Shown piece after piece: positions 56,207 through 64,000 of a DNA stretch of 64,000 nucleotides; position 1 is the first letter of the stretch; the number at the start of each line of letters is the position of its first letter. The notes under the pieces are model-generated. The model worked only from the letters and a program-made list of their open reading frames with translations, was not told the DNA's origin and did not search any database. The DNA lies in assembly GCA_030528525.1 (NCBI GenBank), contig JAUMYT010000002.1, positions 1 through 64,000 of the forward strand, given 5' to 3'. The translations under genes and the position numbers were made by a program. The stretch is from Pasteurellaceae bacterium. Lineage in GTDB: Bacteria; Pseudomonadota; Gammaproteobacteria; Enterobacterales; Pasteurellaceae.

Positions 56207-58240
56207 ATGACCAATCCACTATTAAATACAACAGATTTACCCAAATTCTCACAAATCCAGCCTGAACATATTCAGCCTGCGATTCAAGAACTGATCCAAA
56301 ATTGCCGCAACACCATTGAACAAGTGGCACAAATTGAGCACCCAACTTGGGAAAATTTCTATCTGCCACAAGCCATGGCGGGCGATAAATTAAGCCGTGC
56401 GTGGTCGCCCGTTGGGCATTTAAACGCCGTGAAAAACAGCCCTGAACTGCGTGAAGCCTACCAAGCCTGCTTGCCGTTGTTGTCTGAATACAGCACTTGG
56501 GCAGGGCAACATCAAGGCTTGTATCAAGGCTATGTGAAATTAAAAAGCAGCCCTGAATTTGCCCATTATTCCCTTGCGCAGAAAAAAGCGGTGGAAAACA
56601 GTTTACGTGATTTCGAGCTTTCGGGCATTTCCTTGCCAGCGGAAAAACAGAAACGCTATGGCGAAATTTCAATGCGTTTATCCGAACTTAGCTCAAAATT
56701 TAGCAACAACGTGCTCGATGCGACAATGGGCTGGGACGTGCTGTTCGACAATGCCGATGAGATCAAAGGCTTACCTGAATCCGCTCTAGAAGCAGCGAAA
56801 TTAGATGCCGAAAGCAAAGGCAAAACAGGCTATCGCTTTACCCTTGAATTTCCAAGCTATTTGCCTGTGATGACCTATTGTGAAAACCGTGAATTACGTC
56901 AGCAAATGTACGAAGCCTACAATACCCGTGCTTCTGATCAAGGCGTGAATGCAGGCAAATGGGATAACTCTGCCATTATGGCAGAAACATTGGCATTGCG
57001 TTTAGAGTTGGCAAACTTACTCGGTTTTAAGACCTATGCCGACTACTCCCTTGCCACCAAAATGGCGGAAAGCCCAAAACAAGTGGTGGAATTTTTAGAA
57101 GGCTTAGCCAACCGCTCGAAAGCTCAAGGAGAAAAAGAGTTAGCCGAACTCAAAGCCTTTGCCGAAAAAGAGTATGGAATGACGGATTTGCAACCTTGGG
57201 ACATCGCCTTTTACAGCGAAAAACAAAAGCAAGCGTTATATGCGATCAACGATGAAGCCCTTCGCCCATATTTCCCAGAAAACCGTGTGCTGTCAGGGAT
57301 GTTTGAGCTGATCAAACGCATTTTTGGAATGAAAGTGGTGGAGCGTAAAGGCGTGGAAGTTTATCACGAGAGCGTGCGTTTCTTCGATATTTTCGATGAA
57401 ACTGACCGCTTGCGTGGCTCGTTCTATCTTGATTTATACGCTCGTGAACACAAACGTGGCGGGGCGTGGATGGACGACTGCATCGGGCAAAAACGCTTGC
57501 CAGACGGCTCATTGCAAAAACCCGTGGCTTACTTAACCTGTAATTTCAACAAACCGATTGGCAACAAACCTGCACTATTCACGATGGAAGAAGTGACCAC
57601 CTTATTCCACGAATTCGGACACGGTATTCATCATATGCTGACCGAAATTGATGTCGGCGATGTGGCTGGGATCAACGGCGTGCCGTGGGATGCGGTCGAA
57701 CTACCAAGCCAATTCTTAGAAAATTGGTGCTGGGAAGAAGAGGCTCTAGCCTTTATTTCAGGGCATTACGAAACAGGCGAACCATTGCCAAAAGAGATGT
57801 TGACCCAACTGCTCAAAGCGAAAAATTACCAAGCCGCAATGTTCGTGCTTCGCCAATTAGAGTTCGGTATTTTCGATTTCCGCTTGCATATGAGCCAACC
57901 ACGTGAAGGCATCGTGATGGACACCTTGCGTGACGTGAAAAAACAAGTGGCGGTGGTGGAAATTCCAACCTTCGTGCGGACACCACACAGCTTCGGACAC
58001 ATTTTCGCAGGCGGTTATGCCGCAGGCTATTACAGCTACTTATGGGCGGAAGTGTTGTCTGCCGATGCTTTCTCACGCTTTGAAGAAGAAGGCATTTTCA
58101 GCCGTGAAGTGGGCGAATCCTTCTTACAAAACATTTTGACCCGTGGCGGCTCAGAAGAGCCAATGGTGCTGTTTGAACGCTTCCGTGGTCGTAAACCGAC
58201 CTTAGATGCGTTGTTGCGTCATAAGGGCATTGCGAACTAA
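56207..58240 (+). CDS. prlC: Oligopeptidase A
   Basis: M3 family zinc metallopeptidase that degrades short peptides including cleaved signal peptides. ATG 56207 (MTNPLLNTTDLPKF) with GGAGGG upstream; 677 aa. The zinc motif is FHEFGHGIHHM at about residue 470, with the third ligand Glu in WDAVELPSQFLENW. No signal peptide, so cytoplasmic. Confidence 0.96.
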   Translation: MTNPLLNTTDLPKFSQIQPEHIQPAIQELIQNCRNTIEQVAQIEHPTWENFYLPQAMAGDKLSRAWSPVGHLNAVKNSPELREAYQACLPLLSEYSTWAGQHQGLYQGYVKLKSSPEFAHYSLAQKKAVENSLRDFELSGISLPAEKQKRYGEISMRLSELSSKFSNNVLDATMGWDVLFDNADEIKGLPESALEAAKLDAESKGKTGYRFTLEFPSYLPVMTYCENRELRQQMYEAYNTRASDQGVNAGKWDNSAIMAETLALRLELANLLGFKTYADYSLATKMAESPKQVVEFLEGLANRSKAQGEKELAELKAFAEKEYGMTDLQPWDIAFYSEKQKQALYAINDEALRPYFPENRVLSGMFELIKRIFGMKVVERKGVEVYHESVRFFDIFDETDRLRGSFYLDLYAREHKRGGAWMDDCIGQKRLPDGSLQKPVAYLTCNFNKPIGNKPALFTMEEVTTLFHEFGHGIHHMLTEIDVGDVAGINGVPWDAVELPSQFLENWCWEEEALAFISGHYETGEPLPKEMLTQLLKAKNYQAAMFVLRQLEFGIFDFRLHMSQPREGIVMDTLRDVKKQVAVVEIPTFVRTPHSFGHIFAGGYAAGYYSYLWAEVLSADAFSRFEEEGIFSREVGESFLQNILTRGGSEEPMVLFERFRGRKPTLDALLRHKGIAN

Positions 58241-58251
58241 TCTCATTCATC

Positions 58252-58279
58252 AAAAAGGCGAGAAAATTCTCGCCTTTTT
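58252..58279. terminator. Bidirectional terminator, prlC / hmuV
   Basis: 11-base stem AAAAAGGCGAG / CTCGCCTTTTT with loop AAAATT between convergent genes, followed by CTATTT. Confidence 0.9.
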
Positions 58280-58306
58280 CTATTTACTGTCTCATTTTTG
58301 ACTATC

Positions 58307-59110
58307 TTATCGTTTAAACACGATCTGCGGATCTTTCGTCAGAATGTGTTGGCAAACGGTAATGTCTGCATTATACCAGCGACAAATACACTGCTCTGTT
58401 AAAATTTGTTCGGCACTGCCTTGGGCTTGGATCTGCTGATCGGCTAATAAAATGATGTGATCGCCATAGAGTGAAGCTAAGTTGAGATCGTGCAACACAC
58501 AACACACTGATAGCCCTTTTTCTTCACATAAGGTTCGCATCAGTCGTAAGCACTGTTGCTGATGATGCAGATCCAAGGCAGAGGTTGGCTCATCTAAAAA
58601 CAGTAATTTGCCTTGCATATCCGCTTGCCAGAGCTGTAATAAGGCTCGTGCCAGTTGGCAGCGTTGTTGCTCTCCGCCTGAGAGTTGGCGATAGGTTCTG
58701 CCGATTAATGCTGTGCAATCGGTATAATGAATGACATCGGGCAGATATTGCTCCACATCTTGTTGACGGCGATGATAACCGCCCATTCGGATCACTTCTT
58801 CCACCGAAAATGGGAAATTGAGCTGACTATGCTGTCGCATTACCGCTCGAAAGTTGGCAAGTTCCGCAGGGCTGTAATCGGTAATTGGACGATCTTTAAA
58901 GTGGCATTGCCCCGAAGTTGGGGGAACATAGCCAGACAGCAGTCGTAGCAAGGTCGATTTTCCTGCTCCATTTGGACCGATCAGCATCGTGATTTTGCCT
59001 TGGGGCAAGTGAAGATCGAGATTATCCAGCAAACGATGCCCATCGATCTCAAAAGAGAGTTGTTGGGTCGTCAACAAGGGGGGGAGTACGGGAGCATTTT
59101 TGTAAATCAT
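58307..59110 (-). CDS. hmuV: Heme ABC transporter ATP-binding protein HmuV
   Basis: Cytoplasmic ATPase of 267 aa for heme import. Walker A GPNGAGKST, signature LSGGEQQRCQLARALL and Walker B KLLFLDEPTSALD are intact. Its ATG overlaps the hmuU stop (ATGA). The first residues (MIYKNAPVLPPLL) are coded by an uptake-signal-like repeat ahead of the conserved TTQQLSFEIDGHRLL. Confidence 0.92.
   Translation of the reverse strand: MIYKNAPVLPPLLTTQQLSFEIDGHRLLDNLDLHLPQGKITMLIGPNGAGKSTLLRLLSGYVPPTSGQCHFKDRPITDYSPAELANFRAVMRQHSQLNFPFSVEEVIRMGGYHRRQQDVEQYLPDVIHYTDCTALIGRTYRQLSGGEQQRCQLARALLQLWQADMQGKLLFLDEPTSALDLHHQQQCLRLMRTLCEEKGLSVCCVLHDLNLASLYGDHIILLADQQIQAQGSAEQILTEQCICRWYNADITVCQHILTKDPQIVFKR
59074..59107 (+). 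repeat. Uptake-signal-like element 27 (start of hmuV)
   Basis: ACAAGGGGGGGAGTAC head and GCATTTTTGTAAAT tail (GT at 29-30). It covers codons 2-13 of hmuV, read on the opposite strand. Confidence 0.8.
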
Positions 59111-60093
59111 TTGTTGCCCTCACGATAGCGGATCACAAGCCAAAGAAAATAAGGTGCCCCGATAAAACTGGTGATCATTCCCACAGGTAATTCTGCGGGA
59201 GAAACCGCTGTTCGGGCAAAGGTGTCAGCAAGGAGCAGTAGAATTGCACCACATAGGGCGGAAGCTGGTAATACCCAGCGATGATCTGCTCCGAATTTAA
59301 ATCGTACCAAATGTGGAATGACTAAGCCGATAAAACCAATGGCACCACTCACAGCAACCGATGCACCGACTAATAGAGCCCCCAGCAAAATTAACTGCTT
59401 TTTCAAACGGGGAACGTTCACACCGAGATAGTGGGCTTCTTCATCCCCAAGTTGCAATAAATTGAGCTTTTTGCTGAGGGTGAGTGCGTAGAGCAAGGTG
59501 ATGAGAATCACGGTTCCTGCTAAGAGTACGGGTTTCCATTGGGCTTGCCCAAGGCTCCCCATCGACCACAAACTAAATTGACGCAATTGCTGATCGCTAC
59601 TGATATACGTCAGTACTCCTACCGCAGAAAAGCACAAGGCATTTACGGCGATGCCCGCTAAAAGCAGTTTATTCACAGACGCTTGGGAGCGATAGCTCAA
59701 CGCATAAATCAAGCTAGAAACAATCACACTGCCAATGAAAGCGGCGATCATCACCCCATATAAAGCAAATTGGGCAGGAAGTAGACTTGGCAAAATAATC
59801 GACAACCCTACCGCTAATGCCGCACCGCTATTGACACCAATTAAGGCAGGATCTGCCATTGGGTTATGGAATAAACCTTGAAACAACGCCCCCGATATTG
59901 CCAATGCAGCCCCTACAATCACGGCTAATAAAATGCGTGGCAAGCGAATATTCAACCAAATTTGCCACTGGCTATCGTCAAAATCCGTATGCCACAGATC
60001 CTGCCAAGTGAGTGAAACCGCTCCAATATTAGATGCGATCAACAACGCACACAGCAGAAATAGGCTTAGTCCAATCAGCCAACGATGCTTCAT
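59107..60093 (-). CDS. hmuU: Heme ABC transporter permease HmuU
   Basis: FecCD/BtuC-family permease of 328 aa with about ten membrane helices. Segments GALFQGLFHNPMADPALIGVNSGAAL and VSGAIGFIGLVIPHLVRF are family hallmarks that include the ATPase coupling region. It begins two bases after the hmuT stop. Confidence 0.93.
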   Translation of the reverse strand: MKHRWLIGLSLFLLCALLIASNIGAVSLTWQDLWHTDFDDSQWQIWLNIRLPRILLAVIVGAALAISGALFQGLFHNPMADPALIGVNSGAALAVGLSIILPSLLPAQFALYGVMIAAFIGSVIVSSLIYALSYRSQASVNKLLLAGIAVNALCFSAVGVLTYISSDQQLRQFSLWSMGSLGQAQWKPVLLAGTVILITLLYALTLSKKLNLLQLGDEEAHYLGVNVPRLKKQLILLGALLVGASVAVSGAIGFIGLVIPHLVRFKFGADHRWVLPASALCGAILLLLADTFARTAVSPAELPVGMITSFIGAPYFLWLVIRYREGNK

Positions 60094-60095
60094 CG

Positions 60096-60932
60096 TTATT
60101 TGCTCGCTTTCTCAACTGCTTGACGGATTTTTTGCAACTCCTGTGGAATACCTAAGCCGAAGGACATAAAGGCAATATCTTCCACCACCGCATACTGTTT
60201 TTGCTTACCTGCGTTGGTATGTGCGACACCTGGGAGTGTCCATAATTTATCCACCGAGCCTAAACGTTCTAAGCCTAAACGGGTGACAACAATCAAATCA
60301 GGATTGGCAGCAATCACCCCTTCTTGAGAAATCGGCACAAAGCGAGCGGCATTGCCCATCGCATTTTTCGCCCCGATCAATTTAATTGCACTGTCTGCCA
60401 CCGTATTTGCGCCTGCGACCATTTGGTTCATTCCTGCGTGGTTAAGAATAAACAGCACCTTCACATCAACAGGTGAGCGATTAACCGCATTCATTTGGGA
60501 TTGAAACTGCTGGGCTAATGCTGTCGCTTCTTTTTCTTTATTTACCAGTTTGCCGATGGTCTCAATTTTTGCCAGCACACTTTCGGCGGAATAGTTAAAT
60601 GGTACCTGATCTACTTTCACCCCCGCTGCTTTGACTTGTTCCAGCACGATGGTCGGTTGAGCAATTTGTGTTGCGATGATACGCGTCGGTTTTAACGCTA
60701 AAATGCCTTCGGTATTGAGCTGACGCATATAGCCAACATCGGGTAGCTTTTTCGCCTGCTCAGGCACTTCACTGGTGCTGTCTCGCCCGATAAGTTGTTG
60801 CTCAGCATTAAGTGCATAAATAATTTCAGTTACATCACCGCCAATACTTAAAATTCGCTCTTGTGCAAAGACAGATGTGCTTAATATGCCCATACAAGCG
60901 ATCAAATTCAGTAATTTTTTTGCCAATGTCAT
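60096..60932 (-). CDS. hmuT: Heme-binding periplasmic protein HmuT
   Basis: Class III solute-binding protein of 278 aa, with a signal peptide at about residues 1-23 (STSVFA). The N-terminal RILSIGGDVTEIIYAL and the following IGRDSTSEVPEQAKKLPDVGYM fit the HmuT/ShuT group; the tyrosine in DVGYM may be the heme ligand known from ShuT. First gene of hmuTUV; a Fur box lies upstream. No outer-membrane heme receptor is nearby. Confidence 0.9.
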   Translation of the reverse strand: MTLAKKLLNLIACMGILSTSVFAQERILSIGGDVTEIIYALNAEQQLIGRDSTSEVPEQAKKLPDVGYMRQLNTEGILALKPTRIIATQIAQPTIVLEQVKAAGVKVDQVPFNYSAESVLAKIETIGKLVNKEKEATALAQQFQSQMNAVNRSPVDVKVLFILNHAGMNQMVAGANTVADSAIKLIGAKNAMGNAARFVPISQEGVIAANPDLIVVTRLGLERLGSVDKLWTLPGVAHTNAGKQKQYAVVEDIAFMSFGLGIPQELQKIRQAVEKASK

Positions 60933-60974
60933 AAGTGATTCCTTCGTCTAGAGTGAAAAGAGTGTCTATTTTAC

Positions 60975-60993
60975 ATTAATGATAACAATTCTC
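60975..60993. promoter_or_regulatory. hmuT: Fur box upstream of hmuTUV
   Basis: Contains AATGATAACAATTCTC, matching 13 of 16 positions of the classical Fur box core. 43 bases before the hmuT ATG and in the hmuT-pheA divergent gap, so iron repression of heme uptake is likely. Confidence 0.7.
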
Positions 60994-61094
60994 AATGGCA
61001 TAATGTCTGATTCGTGCAAATGATTGTCTATTTCCCGAGAAATCGCTAGAATCTTGCCATTTTGTACTATTTCTCCCTTACATTAGGAATATTT

Positions 61095-62249
61095 ATGTCA
61101 TTGGATCTTGCCGAAATTCGCCAGCAAATTAGTCAAATTGACCGCCATCTATTGAAACTGCTGTCTGAACGCCACCAACTGGCGTTTGATGTGGTGCGAA
61201 GTAAAGAGATCAGCCAAAAACCGTTACGTGATTTGGAGCGAGAAAAGGCGTTATTATTGGAGTTAGTCAACTTTGCTAAAGCGGAAAATTATCCGCTCGA
61301 CCCACAGTATGTGACTCAAATTTTCCAGCGAATTATTGAAGATTCCGTCCTAACCCAACAAACCTATCTACAAAATAAGCTGAACCAAACCAAAGCGGAA
61401 ATTGCGATTGCCTTTCTCGGCAAACGTGGTTCATATTCGCATTTAGCGTCTCGCCAATTTGCCAAGCACTATCCTGACGGCTTTATTGAGTTGAGCTGTG
61501 TTTCCTTTGATGACGTGTTTGCCAAAGTCCAAAATGGCGAAGCGGATTACGGCGTGTTGCCGTTGGAAAATACCACATCAGGTTCGATCAACGAAGTGTA
61601 CGATCTGTTGCAACACACAGATCTCACCTTAGTCGGCGAGCTTGCCTACCCGATCAAACATTGTGTGCTTGGCTTACGCACTATTGATTTGGCAGACATC
61701 GACACTATTTACACCCACCCCCAGCCTGCTCAACAATGTAGCCAATTTTTGCAAAGCCTGAACAAAGTGCGAATTAAGTATTGCGAAAGCAGTTCCCACG
61801 CAATGCAAATGGTCGCTCGTGCCAACAAAACAAATGTGGTGGCACTTGGCAATGAAGATGGCGGTAAACTGTACGGCTTAAATGTGCTGAAAACGGACAT
61901 CGCCAACCAAGAAAACAACATCACTCGTTTTATCGTGGTGGCGAAACACGCCGTGGCGGTATCGCCACAAATTCAGAGCAAAACCTTGCTATTGATGACC
62001 ACAGGGCAGCAAGCAGGGGCGTTGGTGGATGCGTTAATGGTGCTCAAACAGCACGATATTCGAATGACGAAACTGGAATCTCGCCCTATTTACGGCAAAC
62101 CGTGGGAAGAAATGTTCTATGTGGAGCTAGAAGCGAACATTCACACCGAAAAAATGCAGAACGCTTTGGCAGAATTAGGACAGGTTACTAGCTATCTCAA
62201 AGTGCTGGGTTGCTATCCAAGTGAAATGGTCGAGCCTGTGAAGTTATGA
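61095..62249 (+). CDS. pheA: Bifunctional chorismate mutase / prephenate dehydratase
   Basis: Makes phenylpyruvate from chorismate. ATG 61095 ([20 protein letters not shown]) is used, because AGGAAT precedes it; 384 aa. The chorismate mutase domain is at about residues 1-90; the dehydratase domain begins [18 protein letters not shown] and includes [18 protein letters not shown]. The C-terminal ACT domain with [18 protein letters not shown] binds phenylalanine for feedback inhibition. No leader-peptide attenuator with Phe codons was seen. Confidence 0.96.
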   Translation: MSLDLAEIRQQISQIDRHLLKLLSERHQLAFDVVRSKEISQKPLRDLEREKALLLELVNFAKAENYPLDPQYVTQIFQRIIEDSVLTQQTYLQNKLNQTKAEIAIAFLGKRGSYSHLASRQFAKHYPDGFIELSCVSFDDVFAKVQNGEADYGVLPLENTTSGSINEVYDLLQHTDLTLVGELAYPIKHCVLGLRTIDLADIDTIYTHPQPAQQCSQFLQSLNKVRIKYCESSSHAMQMVARANKTNVVALGNEDGGKLYGLNVLKTDIANQENNITRFIVVAKHAVAVSPQIQSKTLLLMTTGQQAGALVDALMVLKQHDIRMTKLESRPIYGKPWEEMFYVELEANIHTEKMQNALAELGQVTSYLKVLGCYPSEMVEPVKL

Positions 62250-62253
62250 TGAT

Positions 62254-62280
62254 GTAGGAGCAAGCCGATGTACTTGCTCC
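62254..62280. repeat. Hairpin with GTAGG boundary after pheA
   Basis: GGAGCAAG / CTTGCTCC stem, eight-base loop, beginning GTAGG like the REP-like repeats. Five bases after the pheA stop; may also act as a weak terminator. Confidence 0.5.
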
Positions 62281-62283
62281 GCA

Positions 62284-62317
62284 ATATGTAAAAAGTCTCC
62301 ATTTTTACCCCCCTTGT
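62284..62317 (-). repeat. Uptake-signal-like element 28
   Basis: Minus strand ACAAGGGGGGTAAAAA head and CTTTTTACATAT tail (AC at 29-30). Ends seven bases before the rluE ATG, in its ribosome-site region. Confidence 0.65.
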
Positions 62318-62323
62318 AATCCA

Positions 62324-62977
62324 ATGAAATTCAAACCTAAAACCACCCCTTTCAGACGCCCAAAGCCGAAACACACACCCAGTTTTGCGGATACCATCAT
62401 TGTGTTGTTGAACAAGCCCTATGATGTACTGACCCAATTTACTGACGAGCAGAACCGCCAAACTTTGAAAGATTTTCTTCCTATTCCAGACATTTACCCC
62501 GTTGGGCGGTTGGATCGGGATAGCGAAGGCTTACTGTTGCTGACCAACCACGGCGAAATCCAGCACCGCTTGGCGAACCCAAAATTCGACAAACTGAAAA
62601 CCTATTATGTGTTGGTAGAAGGTGATCCACAGCCTGATGATTTGGCGAAACTTGCCAAAGGTGTGGTACTCAAAGATGGGCTAACCAAACCAGCCAAAGT
62701 GAGAAAAATTGCCGATCCTGAGTTGAATTGGGCGACCGCCCCGAAAATTCGTGAGCGAAAAAACATTCCAACTACTTGGCTCGAGTTGAAAATCTGCGAA
62801 GGCAAAAATCGCCAAGTAAGACGAATGACGGCTCACATTGGTTTTCCGACGTTACGGCTGATTCGAGTCGGCTTAGGCGATTTTCAGTTAGGCAATATCA
62901 CGGCTGGCGAATACAAAATACTCAATGATGACGAAAAACGTAGCTTATTCAAACAACTTGCACTACGCAAGGGGTAA
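62324..62977 (+). CDS. rluE: RluE, 23S rRNA pseudouridine 2457 synthase
   Basis: RsuA-family pseudouridine synthase of 217 aa without S4 domain. The N-terminus is basic ([17 protein letters not shown]), then [13 protein letters not shown] and the catalytic [28 protein letters not shown] near the C-terminus is a family signature. The last codons R-K-G-stop are read from an uptake-signal-like repeat. The ATG has no good SD because element 28 lies there. Confidence 0.94.
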   Translation: MKFKPKTTPFRRPKPKHTPSFADTIIVLLNKPYDVLTQFTDEQNRQTLKDFLPIPDIYPVGRLDRDSEGLLLLTNHGEIQHRLANPKFDKLKTYYVLVEGDPQPDDLAKLAKGVVLKDGLTKPAKVRKIADPELNWATAPKIRERKNIPTTWLELKICEGKNRQVRRMTAHIGFPTLRLIRVGLGDFQLGNITAGEYKILNDDEKRSLFKQLALRKG

Positions 62978-63000
62978 GATTTTCACAGAAAAGTGCAAAA
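62967..63000 (+). repeat. Uptake-signal-like element 29 (end of rluE)
   Basis: GCAAGGGGTAAGATTT head and AAAAGTGCAAAA tail, GC at 29-30. The TAA in the head is the rluE stop codon. Confidence 0.88.
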
Positions 63001-63070
63001 TCCACAGGCATTTTTTGTGTAAAGAGAGTAAACTAATGCCAATTTTTAATTTCTGCATAAGGATTGAAAT

Positions 63071-64000
63071 ATGGCAATTTTAGTCACAGGTGGGGCGGGC
63101 TATATCGGTTCGCACACGGTGGTCGAACTTCTCACCCAAGGCAATCGCAGCGGTGATGAGATTGTGGTGCTAGACAATCTCTCCAATTCTTCCCCTGTTT
63201 CTCTTGAACGAATCCAACAAATCACGGGCAAAGCGGTAAAATTTTACCAAGGCGATATTTTAGATCGTGAACTGCTCCGCACCATTTTTGCCAATCATTC
63301 GATTGAATCGGTGATCCATTTCGCAGGGCTAAAAGCCGTAGGCGAAAGCGTGCAGCAGCCGTTGCGTTACTACCAAAACAATGTGACAGGTTCAATTGTG
63401 TTGGTGGAAGAAATGCTCAAAGCAAACGTCAATACCTTGGTGTTCAGCTCATCAGCGACTGTTTACGGCGATCCGAACATCATTCCAATTACCGAAGAAT
63501 GCACCGTGGGCGGCACAACCAATCCTTACGGCACATCCAAATATATGGTGGAACGCATTTTAGAAGACACCGTGAAAGCCAATCCGCAATTTAGTGCCGT
63601 GATTTTGCGTTACTTCAACCCTGTCGGGGCACATTCAAGCGGTTTAATCGGCGAAGATCCGAACGGCATTCCAAACAATTTATTGCCATACATCAGCCAA
63701 GTGGCGGTCGGTAAATTGCCACAACTTTCGGTGTTCGGCAGCGATTACGACACGCACGATGGCACAGGTGTGCGAGATTATATTCACGTGGTTGATTTAG
63801 CCATTGGGCATTTGAAAGCCTTGGAAAAACACCACAATGATGCAGGTTTCCACGTCTATAATTTAGGCACAGGCACAGGCTATTCGGTATTAGATATGGT
63901 GAAAGCCTTTGAGCAAGCGAACCAAATTCAAGTGCCGTATAAATTGGTCGATCGCCGTCCTGGTGATATTGCGGTGTGCTATTCCAATCCGCAAAAGGCA
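63071..64000 (+). CDS. galE: UDP-glucose 4-epimerase, 3' end cut by the window
   Basis: Interconverts UDP-glucose and UDP-galactose with bound NAD, feeding LPS and surface sugar synthesis. 310 codons are visible of about 338. The Rossmann start [15 protein letters not shown], the catalytic Ser/Thr region FSSSATVYG, and YGTSK (YxxxK) are all intact. AAGGA lies seven bases before ATG. It continues past 64000. Confidence 0.97.
   Translation, partial: MAILVTGGAGYIGSHTVVELLTQGNRSGDEIVVLDNLSNSSPVSLERIQQITGKAVKFYQGDILDRELLRTIFANHSIESVIHFAGLKAVGESVQQPLRYYQNNVTGSIVLVEEMLKANVNTLVFSSSATVYGDPNIIPITEECTVGGTTNPYGTSKYMVERILEDTVKANPQFSAVILRYFNPVGAHSSGLIGEDPNGIPNNLLPYISQVAVGKLPQLSVFGSDYDTHDGTGVRDYIHVVDLAIGHLKALEKHHNDAGFHVYNLGTGTGYSVLDMVKAFEQANQIQVPYKLVDRRPGDIAVCYSNPQKA

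Overview
The window looks like chromosomal DNA of a Pasteurellaceae bacterium, most likely from the Actinobacillus/Mannheimia (Apl) side of the family. The reasons are: a ponA gene divergent from a comABCDE competence operon, a cyd-ybgE-ybgC-tolQRA cluster, an ybfE-fldA-fur cluster, yfeABCD metal uptake genes, and traces of the Apl-type DNA uptake signal (ACAAGCGGT). It is dense core genome. I see no rRNA, tRNA, CRISPR array, intact insertion sequence or prophage.

Layout. 1-5241 (minus): cydA-cydB-cydX-ybgE-ybgC-tolQ-tolR-tolA, which pairs bd-type oxidase with envelope integrity; an FNR box lies upstream. 5661-7596: a small secreted protein and a sodium-dependent transporter. 7721-13042 (minus): dam, aroB, aroK and PBP1a. 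13123-16498: the comA-E DNA uptake machinery. 16551-21332: nusB, thiL, pgpA, a LysE/RhtB exporter, rluA and norM. 21392-24683: plsY, folB, a PliG-like lysozyme inhibitor, cdd and arcA. 24881-29827: dnaA, dnaN, recF and pepT. 29915-33297 (minus): yfeABCD. 33395-38240: rsgA, corA, a coiled-coil protein, tcdA and galM. 38290-43095 (minus): rraB, engB, a DUF805 protein, pepN and yggS. 43165-46801: kdsC, a USG-1 homologue, ybaK, ybfE, fldA and fur. 46886-54481: letB, luxS, an ABC exporter and pyrG. 54848-58240: a SOS-controlled DinI-like gene, a YghU-like GST and prlC. 58307-60932 (minus): heme uptake hmuTUV behind a Fur box. 61095-64000: pheA, rluE and the start of galE.

The most striking signal is not a gene. 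About 29 copies of one 34-base motif are scattered on both strands, roughly one per 2.2 kb. The head is A/G-CAAGGGG(G), usually followed by TGAGA or TAAGA. An AT tract ends in TGCAAAA, with the GC almost always at motif positions 29-30. Head and tail match the extended Apl uptake signal, but the core C has become G and the run of G is often lengthened. Exact canonical ACAAGCGGT cores are rare here. I infer a diverged dialect of the uptake signal sequence. The copies also supply stop codons and protein tails to several genes and pair into hairpins after others.

Other notable points: an apparent one-base frameshift at the start of cydX, tandem LexA boxes before the DinI-like gene, a two-hairpin REP-like repeat present twice in opposite orientation, and a recent in-frame duplication in a coiled-coil gene.
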